Source: Paramuribaculum sp. (lineage in GTDB: Bacteria > Bacteroidota > Bacteroidia > Bacteroidales > Muribaculaceae). From it: a DNA stretch of 64,000 bases. A model generated the notes under the pieces. It was not told the DNA's origin. It searched no databases and saw only the letters and a program-made list of their open reading frames with translations. The stretch spans positions 1 through 64,000 of the forward strand of contig JAFLSD010000005.1 in the NCBI GenBank assembly GCA_022511125.1, in the 5' to 3' direction. Made by a program: the position numbers and the translations under genes. How positions within the stretch are numbered: the first letter of the stretch is position 1; the number at the start of each line of letters is the position of its first letter. Shown here one piece after another: positions 27,103 through 36,711 of the stretch.

Positions 27103-28416
27103 ATGAAAGTTTTAAAATTCGGTGGGACTTCAGTTGGTACGGCTGAACGCATGAAGAATGTGACTGAACTTGTTCGGAGCAGAGGTAAAAATATCATAGT
27201 TCTGTCTGCTATGTCAGGAACGACTAATACGTTAGTTGAAATTTCAGATTATTTATATAAAAAAAATCTGACTGGCGCAAAAGAAACTATCAATTTACTC
27301 GAAAACAAATATAAACAGACTATTGACGAACTTTTTAGTTCTGAAGAATATAAAACGGAAGCAAAGAAGGCCATCGCAGAAAGATTCGATTTTATACGGT
27401 CGTTTAACAAGCCTGTATTTACCTTATTTGAAGAAAAAGAGATATTGGCGCAGGGAGAATTAATGTCCACTGCCCTACTCTACAATTATATGTTGGAACA
27501 GAACATGAATGTAGTGCTGCTCCCGGCCTTCGAATTTATGAGAACCGATAAGAATGCAGAACCAGACACTCATTATATAAAGGAAAAGCTCGGCACTTTG
27601 CTTAAGAACCATCCGGACGCGGACTTCTACCTAACTCAGGGCTATATATGCCGAAATGCATACGGTGAAATCGATAATCTTCAACGTGGCGGAAGCGATT
27701 ACACCGCTTCTTTGATTGGCGCTGCAGTTAAAGCCGAGGAAATAGAGATATGGACCGATATTGACGGAATGCACAACAATGACCCAAGATTTGTAGAAGG
27801 TACGAAACCGGTAAGCGAACTTCATTTTGAAGAAGCTGCCGAACTGGCATATTTCGGAGCAAAAATCCTCCATCCCACTTGTGTCCTGCCAGCTAAACTG
27901 AATAATATACCGGTAAGATTGCTAAATACGATGCAACCTGACGCAGCCGGCACTTTAATATATAACACCAAATCTACCAATAAGATAAAAGCTGTCGCAG
28001 CAAAAGACAATATTACTGCAATTAAAATTAAGAGCAGTCGTATGCTTTTGGCATATGGCTTCCTAAGAAAAGTTTTTGAGATATTCGAAACTCATCGTAC
28101 ATCTATCGATATGATCGTTACTTCTGAAGTGGGAGTATCGGTGACAGTAGATAATGAGCGGAATCTGCCGGCGATTTTAGAAGACCTGAAGAAGTTCGGG
28201 ACTGTAACCATTGATAAAGATATGGTTATAATCTGTGTTGTCGGAGACTTAGAGTGGCAAAACAGAGGTTTCGAGGCAGAGGTTGTGAATGCACTGAAAG
28301 ATATTCCTATAAGAATGATATCTTATGGTGGTAGCAACTATAATATTTCTCTTCTCGTAAGAAAACAGGATAAGATCAAAGCGTTGAATTTACTCAGCGA
28401 AAGGATTTTTGATTAA
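27103..28416 (+). CDS. lysC: Aspartate kinase
   Basis: 437 residues, monofunctional. The amino acid kinase domain begins MKVLKFGGTSVGTAERM and has QRGGSDYTASLIGAA and EIWTDIDGMHNNDPR; two ACT domains follow (about 300-437) with MIVTSEVGVSVTV, indicating feedback control by lysine or threonine. It phosphorylates aspartate, the first step to lysine, threonine, methionine and diaminopimelate. It is followed by lysA, so the pair covers the first and last steps of the lysine branch. Confidence 0.93.
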   Translation: MKVLKFGGTSVGTAERMKNVTELVRSRGKNIIVLSAMSGTTNTLVEISDYLYKKNLTGAKETINLLENKYKQTIDELFSSEEYKTEAKKAIAERFDFIRSFNKPVFTLFEEKEILAQGELMSTALLYNYMLEQNMNVVLLPAFEFMRTDKNAEPDTHYIKEKLGTLLKNHPDADFYLTQGYICRNAYGEIDNLQRGGSDYTASLIGAAVKAEEIEIWTDIDGMHNNDPRFVEGTKPVSELHFEEAAELAYFGAKILHPTCVLPAKLNNIPVRLLNTMQPDAAGTLIYNTKSTNKIKAVAAKDNITAIKIKSSRMLLAYGFLRKVFEIFETHRTSIDMIVTSEVGVSVTVDNERNLPAILEDLKKFGTVTIDKDMVIICVVGDLEWQNRGFEAEVVNALKDIPIRMISYGGSNYNISLLVRKQDKIKALNLLSERIFD

Positions 28417-28444
28417 TAGATCATCTTCTAATTCAACAAATGTT

Positions 28445-29587
28445 ATGACTATTTTCCCATTAGATAACTTCAAAGAACTAAAAACGCCGTTCTATTATTA
28501 TGACCTGGAGCTGCTGAAAAAGACCTTGTCAGAGGTAAATTCAGCTTCTGATTATCCTGGATTTAAAGTACACTATGCAATTAAAGCTAACGCCAATCCC
28601 CTTTTGCTTTCTATTATTAAGGAAGCCGAGCTTGGCATTGACGCTGTTAGCGGTGGCGAAATTAGAGCAGCGTTAGAACAAGGATTCAATCCTGCTAAAA
28701 TAGTTTATGCCGGAGTTGGAAAGAGCGACGAGGAGATTACCCTTGCATTGGAAAACGAAATTTCTTGTTTAAATGTCGAGTCGTTTGCGGAACTGAAAAT
28801 AATTGAAGAAATCGCTAAATCCCTAAATAAGATTGCTCCAATCTCTATAAGAATTAATCCAAATATAGACGCTCATACTCATAAATATATAACGACAGGA
28901 TTGGAGGAAAATAAATTCGGGATTGCACCGGATAGCTTAGAACAAATGATTACATTCTGTTCTATGTCTGACAATTTGGATTTTAAAGGAGTCCATTTCC
29001 ATATTGGCTCACAGATCCTTGACACTAAGCCTTTTGAGCTTTTATGTGATTTCATCAACCGTCTTCAAGAATCCTATAAACAGAAAGGTATTATATTCCG
29101 TTCAATCAATGTCGGTGGCGGATTAGGTATAGATTATGAAAATCCAGATCAGCATCCTATTCCTGATTTCAAGCAATATTTCAATATTTTCCATGAGAAT
29201 CTGCAATTAGAAAACGGGCAGGAATTGCATTTTGAATTAGGACGATCGATTGTGGCACAATGTGGATCATTAATAACCAAAGTGCTCTATGTTAAAGAAG
29301 GACAAAAGAAGAAATTTGCTATTGTCGATGCCGGTATGACTGATCTCATACGCCCCGCTCTATATCAAGCTCATCATTTGATACAGAACCTAACAAGTGA
29401 CGGCCCGGAAGAAGTTTACGATGTCGTTGGACCCATCTGTGAATCGAGCGATGTTTTCGGAACCGACGAAAGATTAAACTGCGTAAGAAGAGGCGATCTA
29501 TTCGCTCTCAGATCTGCCGGTGCCTATGGCGAAATTATGGCTTCAAGATACAATCTCAGAGCTCTTCCCGGATGTTTTGCTAAATAA
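28445..29587 (+). CDS. lysA: Diaminopimelate decarboxylase
   Basis: 380 residues from the ATG at 28445 (a start at 28409 would overlap lysC and add 12 residues of no family likeness). Fold-III PLP enzyme: PLP Lys in FKVHYAIKANANP, HFHIGSQ, INVGGGLGIDYE, the catalytic Cys in CESSDVFG, and GAYGEIMASRYN near the end. It decarboxylates meso-diaminopimelate to lysine. The frame starts 28 bases beyond the lysC stop; its end nearly meets the convergent aguB (two-base gap). Confidence 0.94.
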   Translation: MTIFPLDNFKELKTPFYYYDLELLKKTLSEVNSASDYPGFKVHYAIKANANPLLLSIIKEAELGIDAVSGGEIRAALEQGFNPAKIVYAGVGKSDEEITLALENEISCLNVESFAELKIIEEIAKSLNKIAPISIRINPNIDAHTHKYITTGLEENKFGIAPDSLEQMITFCSMSDNLDFKGVHFHIGSQILDTKPFELLCDFINRLQESYKQKGIIFRSINVGGGLGIDYENPDQHPIPDFKQYFNIFHENLQLENGQELHFELGRSIVAQCGSLITKVLYVKEGQKKKFAIVDAGMTDLIRPALYQAHHLIQNLTSDGPEEVYDVVGPICESSDVFGTDERLNCVRRGDLFALRSAGAYGEIMASRYNLRALPGCFAK

Positions 29588-29589
29588 AA

Positions 29590-30477
29590 TTAATCGATAA
29601 AACGTTTATTCAAACCATCATAAGCATCAATACGCCTGTCCCTTAAGAAAGGCCACCATTTCCTGACGGTTTCGGTTCGTGATAGATCTATGTCTATCAA
29701 TGCAATCTCCTCTTTATTGTCAGAGGCTTGGTAAATTAACTCGCCTTGAGGGCCGGCCACAAAACTGGTGCCCCAGAATTTAATTCCTCCTGTACGTTGC
29801 GTCGGATCTGCTTCTTCTCCGACTCGGTTGACTGTTATGACATGAAGCCCGTTAGCTACGGCATGTCCTCTTTGCACCGTAATCCAGGCGTCACGCTGTC
29901 TTTCCTTTTCCGCTTCCGTATCAGATGATTCCCATCCAATGGCTGTTGGATATATCAATAAATCAGCTCCCTTTAGTGCCATAAGTCTTGCCGCTTCAGG
30001 ATACCATTGATCCCAGCAAATCAATACGCCTAATTTGCCAACAGAAGTTTGAATTGGGTTAAATCCCATATCTCCGGGAGTGAAATAGAACTTTTCATAA
30101 TAAGCCGGATCATCTGGAATATGCATTTTTCTATATTTACCCGCTACCGAACCATCTTTCTCAAACACTATCGCAGTGTTATGGTACAATCCCGGGGCTC
30201 TTCTCTCAAATAAAGAAGTGACTAAAACTATATTGTTGTCTGATGCCAGCCTACTGTAGAAATCCAATGATTCTGAATCGAAAGTGATGGCTAATTCACA
30301 ATTAGTAGGATCTTCGGTCTGGCAGAAATATAGTGTGTCATGGAGTTCTTGATTCACTATTAATTGTGCACCCTTTTGCGACAGCTGCTCTACTCCTTGT
30401 GCAAGTCTTTGTCTGTTCTCATTTATATCAGCGGACTTTTGCTGCTGAATGATTCCGACTTTAATTTTACCATTCAT
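29590..30477 (-). CDS. aguB: N-carbamoylputrescine amidohydrolase
   Basis: 295 residues, nitrilase superfamily with the Glu-Lys-Cys triad: Glu in VNQELHDTLYFCQ, Lys in KYRKMHIPDDPAYYEKFYFT, Cys in VLICWDQWYPEAARL. It hydrolyses N-carbamoylputrescine to putrescine, CO2 and ammonia. It overlaps the upstream agmatine deiminase gene by 11 bases, and the two form the complete agmatine-to-putrescine route. Length and motifs match the family fully. Confidence 0.95.
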   Translation of the reverse strand: MNGKIKVGIIQQQKSADINENRQRLAQGVEQLSQKGAQLIVNQELHDTLYFCQTEDPTNCELAITFDSESLDFYSRLASDNNIVLVTSLFERRAPGLYHNTAIVFEKDGSVAGKYRKMHIPDDPAYYEKFYFTPGDMGFNPIQTSVGKLGVLICWDQWYPEAARLMALKGADLLIYPTAIGWESSDTEAEKERQRDAWITVQRGHAVANGLHVITVNRVGEEADPTQRTGGIKFWGTSFVAGPQGELIYQASDNKEEIALIDIDLSRTETVRKWWPFLRDRRIDAYDGLNKRFID

Positions 30478-31516
30478 ATTTTAGATTGATCAATTCTTTA
30501 GGCATTTGCATTGTCGCACAATGCAAAGACCCGTGTTGGGTTATTAATATTTGTGAATCGATAGCGATCACCTCTTTATTATAAGCAATTTTAAGAATTG
30601 TTTCTGCAAGACGGTCTTTTTCACTCTGACCGTAAGAAGGCATGATAATATGCGATGGTGTTATGAGGTAATTTGCATATGTTGCCGGCATTCTTAACCC
30701 CTCATCGTCAAATAAAGGATCTGGTAAAGGCAATTCGATTAATTCATAAGGCTCTCCTTTGACGTTTCTGAAATTTTTTAATTCCTGTTTCATACGTTCG
30801 AGACTCCTGAAATGAACATCATTGTAATCATCACATCCTGTATAAATTATTTTTTGATCGCCACAAAATCTCGCCAACGTATCGATATGTGCGTCAGTGT
30901 CATCTCCTGCAAGTTCTCCGTTCTCCAACCATAGAATTTGTTTTGCGCCCAAGGTTTCTTTCAGTCTGTTTTCGATCTCCGATCTTGATAAATTTCCGTT
31001 TCGATTAGGTGAACCTAAACATCTCCATGTCGTCATGATTGAGCCGACTCCGTCGCTTTCGATTGATCCGCCTTCGAGAACGAAACCCAAGTGATTCTCA
31101 TATTTTCCTAAAAGCGCACCTTCGCTACAAAGTTGTGAAGTTATAAGATTGTCGTAACATGCTGGAAACTTAAGCCCCCAACCATTGAATTTAAAATCAT
31201 TAATTATCCACTCACCGTTAGAGTTAACCACGATAGGTCCAAAATCCCTTGACCACGTATCATTCGTTCTACATTCGAAGATTTTGACTTTATCGGAAGC
31301 AGTTAACCGACGTCTAAAAGCATTGATGTTATTCGCCTGCGGAGTTACAATAATGACATCTAATCCTATGCCGACCAAAATATCAGTCAGTCGTTCATAG
31401 TATCTGTTTACTTCATCCAACACATCAGCCCAATCACTTCTTTCATGGGGCCATGAAAGAAGGATGACGGGATCGTAAGCACCTTCAGCTGGTAATAACC
31501 TATTCGTCATAATCAC
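30467..31516 (-). CDS. aguA: Agmatine deiminase
   Basis: 349 residues (ATG at 31516; MTNRLLPAEG from 31510 is an equally good start). Peptidyl-arginine-deiminase-like fold: WPHERSDW near the N-terminus, TNDTWSRDFGPI, GDDTDAHIDTLARF with catalytic Asp/His, and the nucleophile Cys in HGSLHCATMQMP near the end. It converts agmatine to N-carbamoylputrescine, the substrate of aguB next to it. Its start overlaps the small acidic gene upstream. Confidence 0.95.
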   Translation of the reverse strand: MIMTNRLLPAEGAYDPVILLSWPHERSDWADVLDEVNRYYERLTDILVGIGLDVIIVTPQANNINAFRRRLTASDKVKIFECRTNDTWSRDFGPIVVNSNGEWIINDFKFNGWGLKFPACYDNLITSQLCSEGALLGKYENHLGFVLEGGSIESDGVGSIMTTWRCLGSPNRNGNLSRSEIENRLKETLGAKQILWLENGELAGDDTDAHIDTLARFCGDQKIIYTGCDDYNDVHFRSLERMKQELKNFRNVKGEPYELIELPLPDPLFDDEGLRMPATYANYLITPSHIIMPSYGQSEKDRLAETILKIAYNKEVIAIDSQILITQHGSLHCATMQMPKELINLKYEW

Positions 31517-31733
31517 TTAGTGAACTCATCACATCGTCCTGAGATTGTAGATATTCTTCGCAATAATCATAAAAGCCTTTCTTTTCCGAGCTACCTACAG
31601 CATCGCACCATTCAAGATAACTGGCTCTTAGTTCAGGATCTTCATGAATATTCTTTTTGAACTCGGATTCAGCAATATCTATGCTCCCGTATTGTTGCAG
31701 ATAATCATTGAATATCTCTGTTATGTCTCTCAT
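31500..31733 (-). CDS. Small acidic protein coupled to aguA, unknown function
   Basis: 77 residues, about a quarter Asp/Glu, with two Tyr-rich helices (EIFNDYLQQYGSIDIAE; EWCDAVG; FYDYCEEYLQSQDD). I recognise no family. The gene ends inside the start of aguA on the same strand, so it is translationally coupled and likely a true gene rather than a shadow. A role in regulating polyamine synthesis is conceivable but unsupported. Confidence 0.6.
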   Translation of the reverse strand: MRDITEIFNDYLQQYGSIDIAESEFKKNIHEDPELRASYLEWCDAVGSSEKKGFYDYCEEYLQSQDDVMSSLSDYDE

Positions 31734-31832
31734 AATGTATGGATTAATTGATTTGTTATAAACAATTTATTTAATTATGTTTGTTATTTGAAGTATAACT
31801 TTATAGTTATGAGTTTAAATTATTGATTCCTA

Positions 31833-33038
31833 TCATTTCTTGACCTTACTTCCGCCAAATTTGCCTCCAAATTTGCCGCCTTTTGTCCCACCCGACAAAG
31901 CAAGGATATTCTGATCATAAGTTACTGTCTTTTTTGCTCTTTCACGTTGACGTTTAAGTGCCAGACGGATTAATCTCTCCATCAGCTCACTAAAGGGTAT
32001 ACCAGATTCTTCCCACAAATAATATGATAGAGAACCGGGTATAGTATTTATTTCGTTCACGTATACCTTATCATCTGTTTTGTCAATTATCACATCGACA
32101 CGACTTACACCATGACATGACAAAACTCTGAAAGTTTCACCTGCAAGAAATCTGATTCGATCAGACAGCTCGTCTGATATCATGGCGGGAATTCTTTTTT
32201 CTGATGCCCTCATGCCTTCCGTACCCTGAGACCCTCCGAGATATTTATCTGTGTAAGAGAGAAATTCTCCGGATTTTATAGGCTCCTCACACACTGATGT
32301 TTGATATTCATATTCATCGCCAAGCACCGAACAATTTATCTCTTTCAGATTGTCTATCATCTTTTCGACAATGATACGACTTGAATATTTCGTAGCATCA
32401 TTAATAGCCTCGATAAGCTTTTCACGATCGGCTGCCCTGTTGATACCAATGCTGGAACCCAGATTGGAGGGCTTTACTATTACTGGATAGGATAGGGTTT
32501 TCTCTACATGATCTAATATTTTCTGCCTGTCGTTATTCCATTGGAAATCGGTAAACCATACGTAATCCACTACGGGAATATTATTGGCAGCCAATATCTG
32601 CTTCATCGTGATTTTATCCATCCCATTTGCCGATGCAAGAACGTCGCAACCTGCGAATGGTATTCCTATAAGATCCAATAACCCCTGAATTGTTCCGTCT
32701 TCACCGTTTGCTCCATGGAGTACAGGGATCACAATATCCAATTTTGCTGCTGTAGCTTTGCCGAATAGAGACTTCTTCTTAAAGTAAAGGTTGAAGTCGT
32801 TATATTCCGGACACATATATATTTCGACGCAGTTTTTAAGTAATGCGGGTATATTTCGATAACTTTCCACGTCCTTCAGCATTTCGCCTGTAAACCATTT
32901 GCCCTCTTTCGAGATATAAATAGGGGTAACGGTATAGAAATCTTCCGGAATTGCAGCCATTGCCTGACATGCGGAGATTATTGATATTTCATGCTCGGTA
33001 GATCTTCCTCCGAATATTACACCTATATTAGTTTTCAT
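31833..33038 (-). CDS. ddl: D-alanine--D-alanine ligase with glycine-rich tail
   Basis: 401 residues. ATP-grasp ligase with GVIFGGRSTEHEISIISA, HGANGEDGTIQGLLDLIG, VKPSNLGSSIGI, the omega loop SYTDKYLGG, and the Mg site VYVNEINTIPGSLS. The omega loop keeps the Y...K-Y arrangement of D-Ala-D-Ala enzymes, so D-Ala rather than D-lactate is predicted as second substrate. The last 25 residues carry GGKFGGKFGG repeats and a Lys-rich end, unusual for the family. Third gene of a cassette with an alpha/beta hydrolase and a membrane Mur ligase (gaps of 16 and 12 bases). A second, ordinary ddl may exist elsewhere. Confidence 0.88.
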   Translation of the reverse strand: MKTNIGVIFGGRSTEHEISIISACQAMAAIPEDFYTVTPIYISKEGKWFTGEMLKDVESYRNIPALLKNCVEIYMCPEYNDFNLYFKKKSLFGKATAAKLDIVIPVLHGANGEDGTIQGLLDLIGIPFAGCDVLASANGMDKITMKQILAANNIPVVDYVWFTDFQWNNDRQKILDHVEKTLSYPVIVKPSNLGSSIGINRAADREKLIEAINDATKYSSRIIVEKMIDNLKEINCSVLGDEYEYQTSVCEEPIKSGEFLSYTDKYLGGSQGTEGMRASEKRIPAMISDELSDRIRFLAGETFRVLSCHGVSRVDVIIDKTDDKVYVNEINTIPGSLSYYLWEESGIPFSELMERLIRLALKRQRERAKKTVTYDQNILALSGGTKGGKFGGKFGGSKVKK

Positions 33039-33050
33039 TTCTATAATTTG

Positions 33051-34646
33051 TTATTTAAATGTATCTGGTAAGTCATTTTCGTAAAGAACCACATCACCGC
33101 TTGCGATATATTCGGCTAACATAGTCTGAGCGTCGTTAAATGTCGATGCTATCATTATTTTTTCATCCGGCATATTACCTTCAGCAAGACCTTCGGAGAT
33201 GGCTTCTTTGTTGTATTCTCCTACGATAATTGCTAAATCGGCTACTTGAGCTATGTAGTGACCGAATTCGCGGTTCAGCTCATGTTGTTTTTCTCCCAAT
33301 TCAATCATTCCGGGTGTAATAATAATTTTTCTATTACCCTCGATTGTTTTCAAAACGTCAAGAGCCATTTTCGATCCGAATGGATTTGAATTAAATGCAT
33401 CGTCAAGAATCAGAACGCCACCTGGAGTCCGTTTCATTGACAATCGGTGTTCCACAGGCTCTATGGCCGCTACAGCTCTTATAATTTCCTTTTCTTCCAC
33501 TCCAAGATGGTATGCCATGGCTATAGATGCAAGGAGATTAGATATATTGCCCTCTCCCACTAACTGAGTCTGGAGTTCCATTTTCACGCCTGGTCCTTCC
33601 ACCGTAAAAAGGCTACCCTTCGAAGAATATTGAATATCTTTAGCCCTCCATGTCGAGTTATTGTCATGAATACTATACCGTTCAGCATTGACATTCGTTA
33701 CTTTTGTCTTAGCAATTTCGGGAAAATCGTCATTTATCAATGCAAGTCCGTTTTCGGGCAGAGAGTCTATTAGCTCGAATTTGGTTGCTCTTATATTTTC
33801 CAATGATTTAAAGGATTCCAGATGTTGCTCACCAACCGCAGTCAGTATGCCATATTCGGGATTGACCAGATCGCATATTTCCTTGATATCTCCGCGCTGT
33901 TTGGCTCCCATTTCTACTATAAAAACCTGATCATAAGGTCTTAAATATTCCCTTATAGTTCTCACTACACCCATCGGAGTATTGAAACTACCGGGAGTCA
34001 TTGTCACAGAATATTTCTCGTCAAGGATTCTTTTCAGAAAATGTTTCGTGCTGGTTTTTCCGAAACTTCCTGTTATACTTACGATTTTCAATCTCGGCAT
34101 CCCTTTTAAAATGTCTGAAGCCTCACTTAAATATTTATTAGTAATAGACTTTTCTACAGGAGTAAGAAGCCAAACAGATGCAATGATTATGAGATGAGAT
34201 AAACAATAAAGAGCAAGCGACGTCTCGGCACATACGAAGAGGATGCTTTTGACATTATGAACTGCGAAAAGAACCACGCAAACGAAAATAATCGCCAAAG
34301 ATAGAACAACTCCGGTGATGAATATACGCCATGCGCGTTTTGTCATCACCAATGGCTTTTTATATTTTCTTGATGACAGGTATATGACGCATCCGGCTGA
34401 GAAAGCAAGAACAAAACCCATGCTTAACCGAATATCTGAAAAAGTCACCAAAGACAGGAAAAAAACTATCAGGCCGATAAGACGAGGCCATGATGTTGAA
34501 TCTCCCGACGTAGTCAGCCAATTGCGAAATCTATCTATCCGATAAGAATTCTGTTGCATCATCATCAACGAACGTCGCAATTCAAGTCCGAGATTCCATA
34601 ATGCGGCTAAATTTATTATAGCGAAAATTATTATAATTAAAGCCAT
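33051..34646 (-). CDS. Membrane-embedded Mur ligase (MurF-like)
   Basis: 531 residues. The first 165 or so contain about five hydrophobic segments (1-20, 55-70, 72-90, 105-130, 135-160) instead of the MurF substrate domain. A Mur ligase core follows: P-loop SITGSFGKTSTKHFL near 190, VEMGAKQRGDI, TAVGEQHLESF, the ADP/Mg region EGNISNLLASIAMA, and the C-terminal ligase domain with LDDAFNSNPFGSKMAL (MurF-type D-x-x-N-x-x-P). It should join an amino acid or dipeptide to a muropeptide-like acceptor at the membrane. Next to ddl, a D-Ala-D-Ala donor is the obvious guess. Not the standard soluble MurF. Confidence 0.8.
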   Translation of the reverse strand: MALIIIIFAIINLAALWNLGLELRRSLMMMQQNSYRIDRFRNWLTTSGDSTSWPRLIGLIVFFLSLVTFSDIRLSMGFVLAFSAGCVIYLSSRKYKKPLVMTKRAWRIFITGVVLSLAIIFVCVVLFAVHNVKSILFVCAETSLALYCLSHLIIIASVWLLTPVEKSITNKYLSEASDILKGMPRLKIVSITGSFGKTSTKHFLKRILDEKYSVTMTPGSFNTPMGVVRTIREYLRPYDQVFIVEMGAKQRGDIKEICDLVNPEYGILTAVGEQHLESFKSLENIRATKFELIDSLPENGLALINDDFPEIAKTKVTNVNAERYSIHDNNSTWRAKDIQYSSKGSLFTVEGPGVKMELQTQLVGEGNISNLLASIAMAYHLGVEEKEIIRAVAAIEPVEHRLSMKRTPGGVLILDDAFNSNPFGSKMALDVLKTIEGNRKIIITPGMIELGEKQHELNREFGHYIAQVADLAIIVGEYNKEAISEGLAEGNMPDEKIMIASTFNDAQTMLAEYIASGDVVLYENDLPDTFK

Positions 34647-34662
34647 TGTGATCCTAATTGTT

Positions 34663-35424
34663 TCAAGATTTTAAAAAGCTTTCAAGCACTGCAGCAAACT
34701 GTCTTGGATTGTCAAGGAAACTATAGTGTCCGCAACCGGGGAATGACACTAAAGCACCTTCTGGAATTAAACTCTCCATCATTTTTCCGTCAGCCAACGG
34801 AGTCGCGGTATCATTTTCACCCCAAATAAGGAGTGTTGGCGCCTTTATTAGTGGCATCAGATGCTTCAGATCTTCGTTCACTACTTTACTTAGGATAGCT
34901 CTCATCATGGGCGAAGCGTTGCGATAGTCGCTCGAACCGCTTTTTTTTCTCGCTTCTTCTGTGCGTCTCTTTGCTTCTTCCTGTCCATAGAGAACTTTCA
35001 TTATAAACTTAGACGCTTTGAAAGAGTAAACTTTCAGATAATAGCTTATTTTCCTTTTCGGTTTGATACCCGCAGCATCTACTAAGATCAATTTGGAGAC
35101 TTCGTTTCTCGATGCATAGACTATCCCTACTCTACCGCCGAAGGAATGACCTAATAGCACGGGATTCGATATATTCTCTTGTTTGCTGAACTTCTCTAAA
35201 AATTTTGTGTAGTCATCAACTCCCCAAACACTTTGAGGTTCGTCCGACTTTCCGAAACCGGGGAAATCTATTGTATACACGCGGTGAGTTTTCTCGGCAA
35301 CTCGGGTGATTGAAGAGACAGTCGACGAGTCGCATCCCCACCCATGCATGATTATCATGGGCGCGCCTTTACCGCTCACCTCATAATGAAATTTTATACC
35401 GTCTATTTCTAATGAATCAGACAT
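34663..35424 (-). CDS. Alpha/beta hydrolase of the ddl cassette
   Basis: 253 residues, no signal peptide. Alpha/beta hydrolase with oxyanion loop IIMHGWGCDSSTV, nucleophile elbow LLGHSFGGRVG (Ser near 94), catalytic Asp in LIWGENDTATPLADG, and His in PGCGHYSFLDNP. It is the first gene of the three-gene unit with the membrane Mur ligase and ddl, which suggests action on a cell-wall precursor or depsipeptide-type ester rather than general lipolysis, but this is inference. A -7 box lies about 26 bases upstream. Confidence 0.85.
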   Translation of the reverse strand: MSDSLEIDGIKFHYEVSGKGAPMIIMHGWGCDSSTVSSITRVAEKTHRVYTIDFPGFGKSDEPQSVWGVDDYTKFLEKFSKQENISNPVLLGHSFGGRVGIVYASRNEVSKLILVDAAGIKPKRKISYYLKVYSFKASKFIMKVLYGQEEAKRRTEEARKKSGSSDYRNASPMMRAILSKVVNEDLKHLMPLIKAPTLLIWGENDTATPLADGKMMESLIPEGALVSFPGCGHYSFLDNPRQFAAVLESFLKS

Positions 35425-35449
35425 ATATCAATTAATTCTTATGGTTCTG

Positions 35450-35457
35450 CAAAAATA
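35450..35457 (-). promoter_or_regulatory. -7 box of the hydrolase-Mur ligase-ddl cassette
   Basis: TATTTTTG on the minus strand, about 26 bases upstream of the hydrolase ATG; -33 element not clear. It lies in the divergent spacer with rmuC. Confidence 0.45.
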
Positions 35458-35532
35458 CTAAATATTTCTCTATATCGTTTTTTTTATTTACTTTTACAAT
35501 AATAAAAAAGCATTTTTTATTTAATTTTAAAT

Positions 35533-36690
35533 ATGATCATAGCGCTGATTGTTTCATTGATATTTCTTGCCGTTTCTATTTTTCTGCTTTTCAAATATAA
35601 AGAGCGGAATATTAAACTCGATGCTGAAAAGCAAGTGCTCGAACAACGGATTGCTATTTTAAATTCGGCGATTGAAGAGAAGGATAGAAAGTCTGAAGAG
35701 GATTCCGAAAAATTCAAACTTCTTGCTACTCAGATTTTATCGGAAAAATCAGAAGAGATAAGAAAAAAAAATGAATCAGCTCTCTCGGAAATACTCTCTC
35801 CGTTCAAACAGGATCTTGACAAATTAGGCAAGACTGTCAACGACTGCTATCATACCGAAGCACGCGAACGATTCTCTTTGCAGGAAAAAATCAAGGATCT
35901 TATAGGAATAAATCAACTGCTCGGTAAAGAAGCTAAGGAATTAAGTATCGCTCTTAAGGGCAATAATAAAGTTCAAGGATTGTGGGGAGAAATCATTCTC
36001 GAGTCTGTACTCGAAAAATCCGGGCTTAGAAAGAATGAAGAATATTTTCTACAGAAAGCAGCAATTGAAAACGATGAAGAAACCGGCAAACTCCGCCCCG
36101 ACGTTATAGTTTGTTACCCCGGAGCGAAAAATGTTGTAATTGATTCAAAAACTTCTTTACACGCTTTTGTCGAATATGTTAATGCCGACGACGAAAGTAT
36201 GAGAATAGAATGGGGGCAGAAACACGTTGAATCCGTAAAACGACACATTGATGAGCTGGCTAAAAAATCTTATGAACGTTTAAGTTCCGAAAGTGGTGCC
36301 GACTTCGTCATGATGTTTATCCCCAATGACTATGCTTATATGACGGCTATGAATCTCGATTCTCTGCTTTGGCAGAAAGCCTACGATAAGAAAATCATAA
36401 TAGTCTCCCCCACCCTTCTTATGGGAGCATTGAGAATTATTGCTCGACAATGGGATTACGACAGACAGCATAAGAATGCTATGGAGATAGCTAAAACTGC
36501 CGGGTCTATGTACGATAAGTTGGTGGGATTTGTAACGGATCTTGAGAAAATAGAAAACGGTATCAATTCCTTGTCAAGAGCTTACAATGACTCAATGAAA
36601 AAACTCAGGGACGGTCAAGGATCTCTTATATCGAAAGCAAATAAACTGAAAGAATTGGGTGTTGAAACAAAAAAGCAACTAAACTCCTAA
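35533..36690 (+). CDS. rmuC: RmuC family DNA recombination protein
   Basis: 385 residues: one N-terminal membrane helix (about 3-18), a long coiled coil (about 25-75), then the RmuC domain with KVQGLWGEIILESVLEKSGL, RPDVIVCYPGAKNVVIDSK and FVMMFIPNDYAYMTA. The domain is related to the PD-(D/E)xK nuclease fold (here D-x-x-V near RPDV and DSK). It limits inversions at short inverted repeats in E. coli; the mechanism is not known. Followed by a methyltransferase on the same strand. Confidence 0.9.
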   Translation: MIIALIVSLIFLAVSIFLLFKYKERNIKLDAEKQVLEQRIAILNSAIEEKDRKSEEDSEKFKLLATQILSEKSEEIRKKNESALSEILSPFKQDLDKLGKTVNDCYHTEARERFSLQEKIKDLIGINQLLGKEAKELSIALKGNNKVQGLWGEIILESVLEKSGLRKNEEYFLQKAAIENDEETGKLRPDVIVCYPGAKNVVIDSKTSLHAFVEYVNADDESMRIEWGQKHVESVKRHIDELAKKSYERLSSESGADFVMMFIPNDYAYMTAMNLDSLLWQKAYDKKIIIVSPTLLMGALRIIARQWDYDRQHKNAMEIAKTAGSMYDKLVGFVTDLEKIENGINSLSRAYNDSMKKLRDGQGSLISKANKLKELGVETKKQLNS

Positions 36691-36711
36691 CTTGTTTAGA
36701 TTCTGTGTCTA

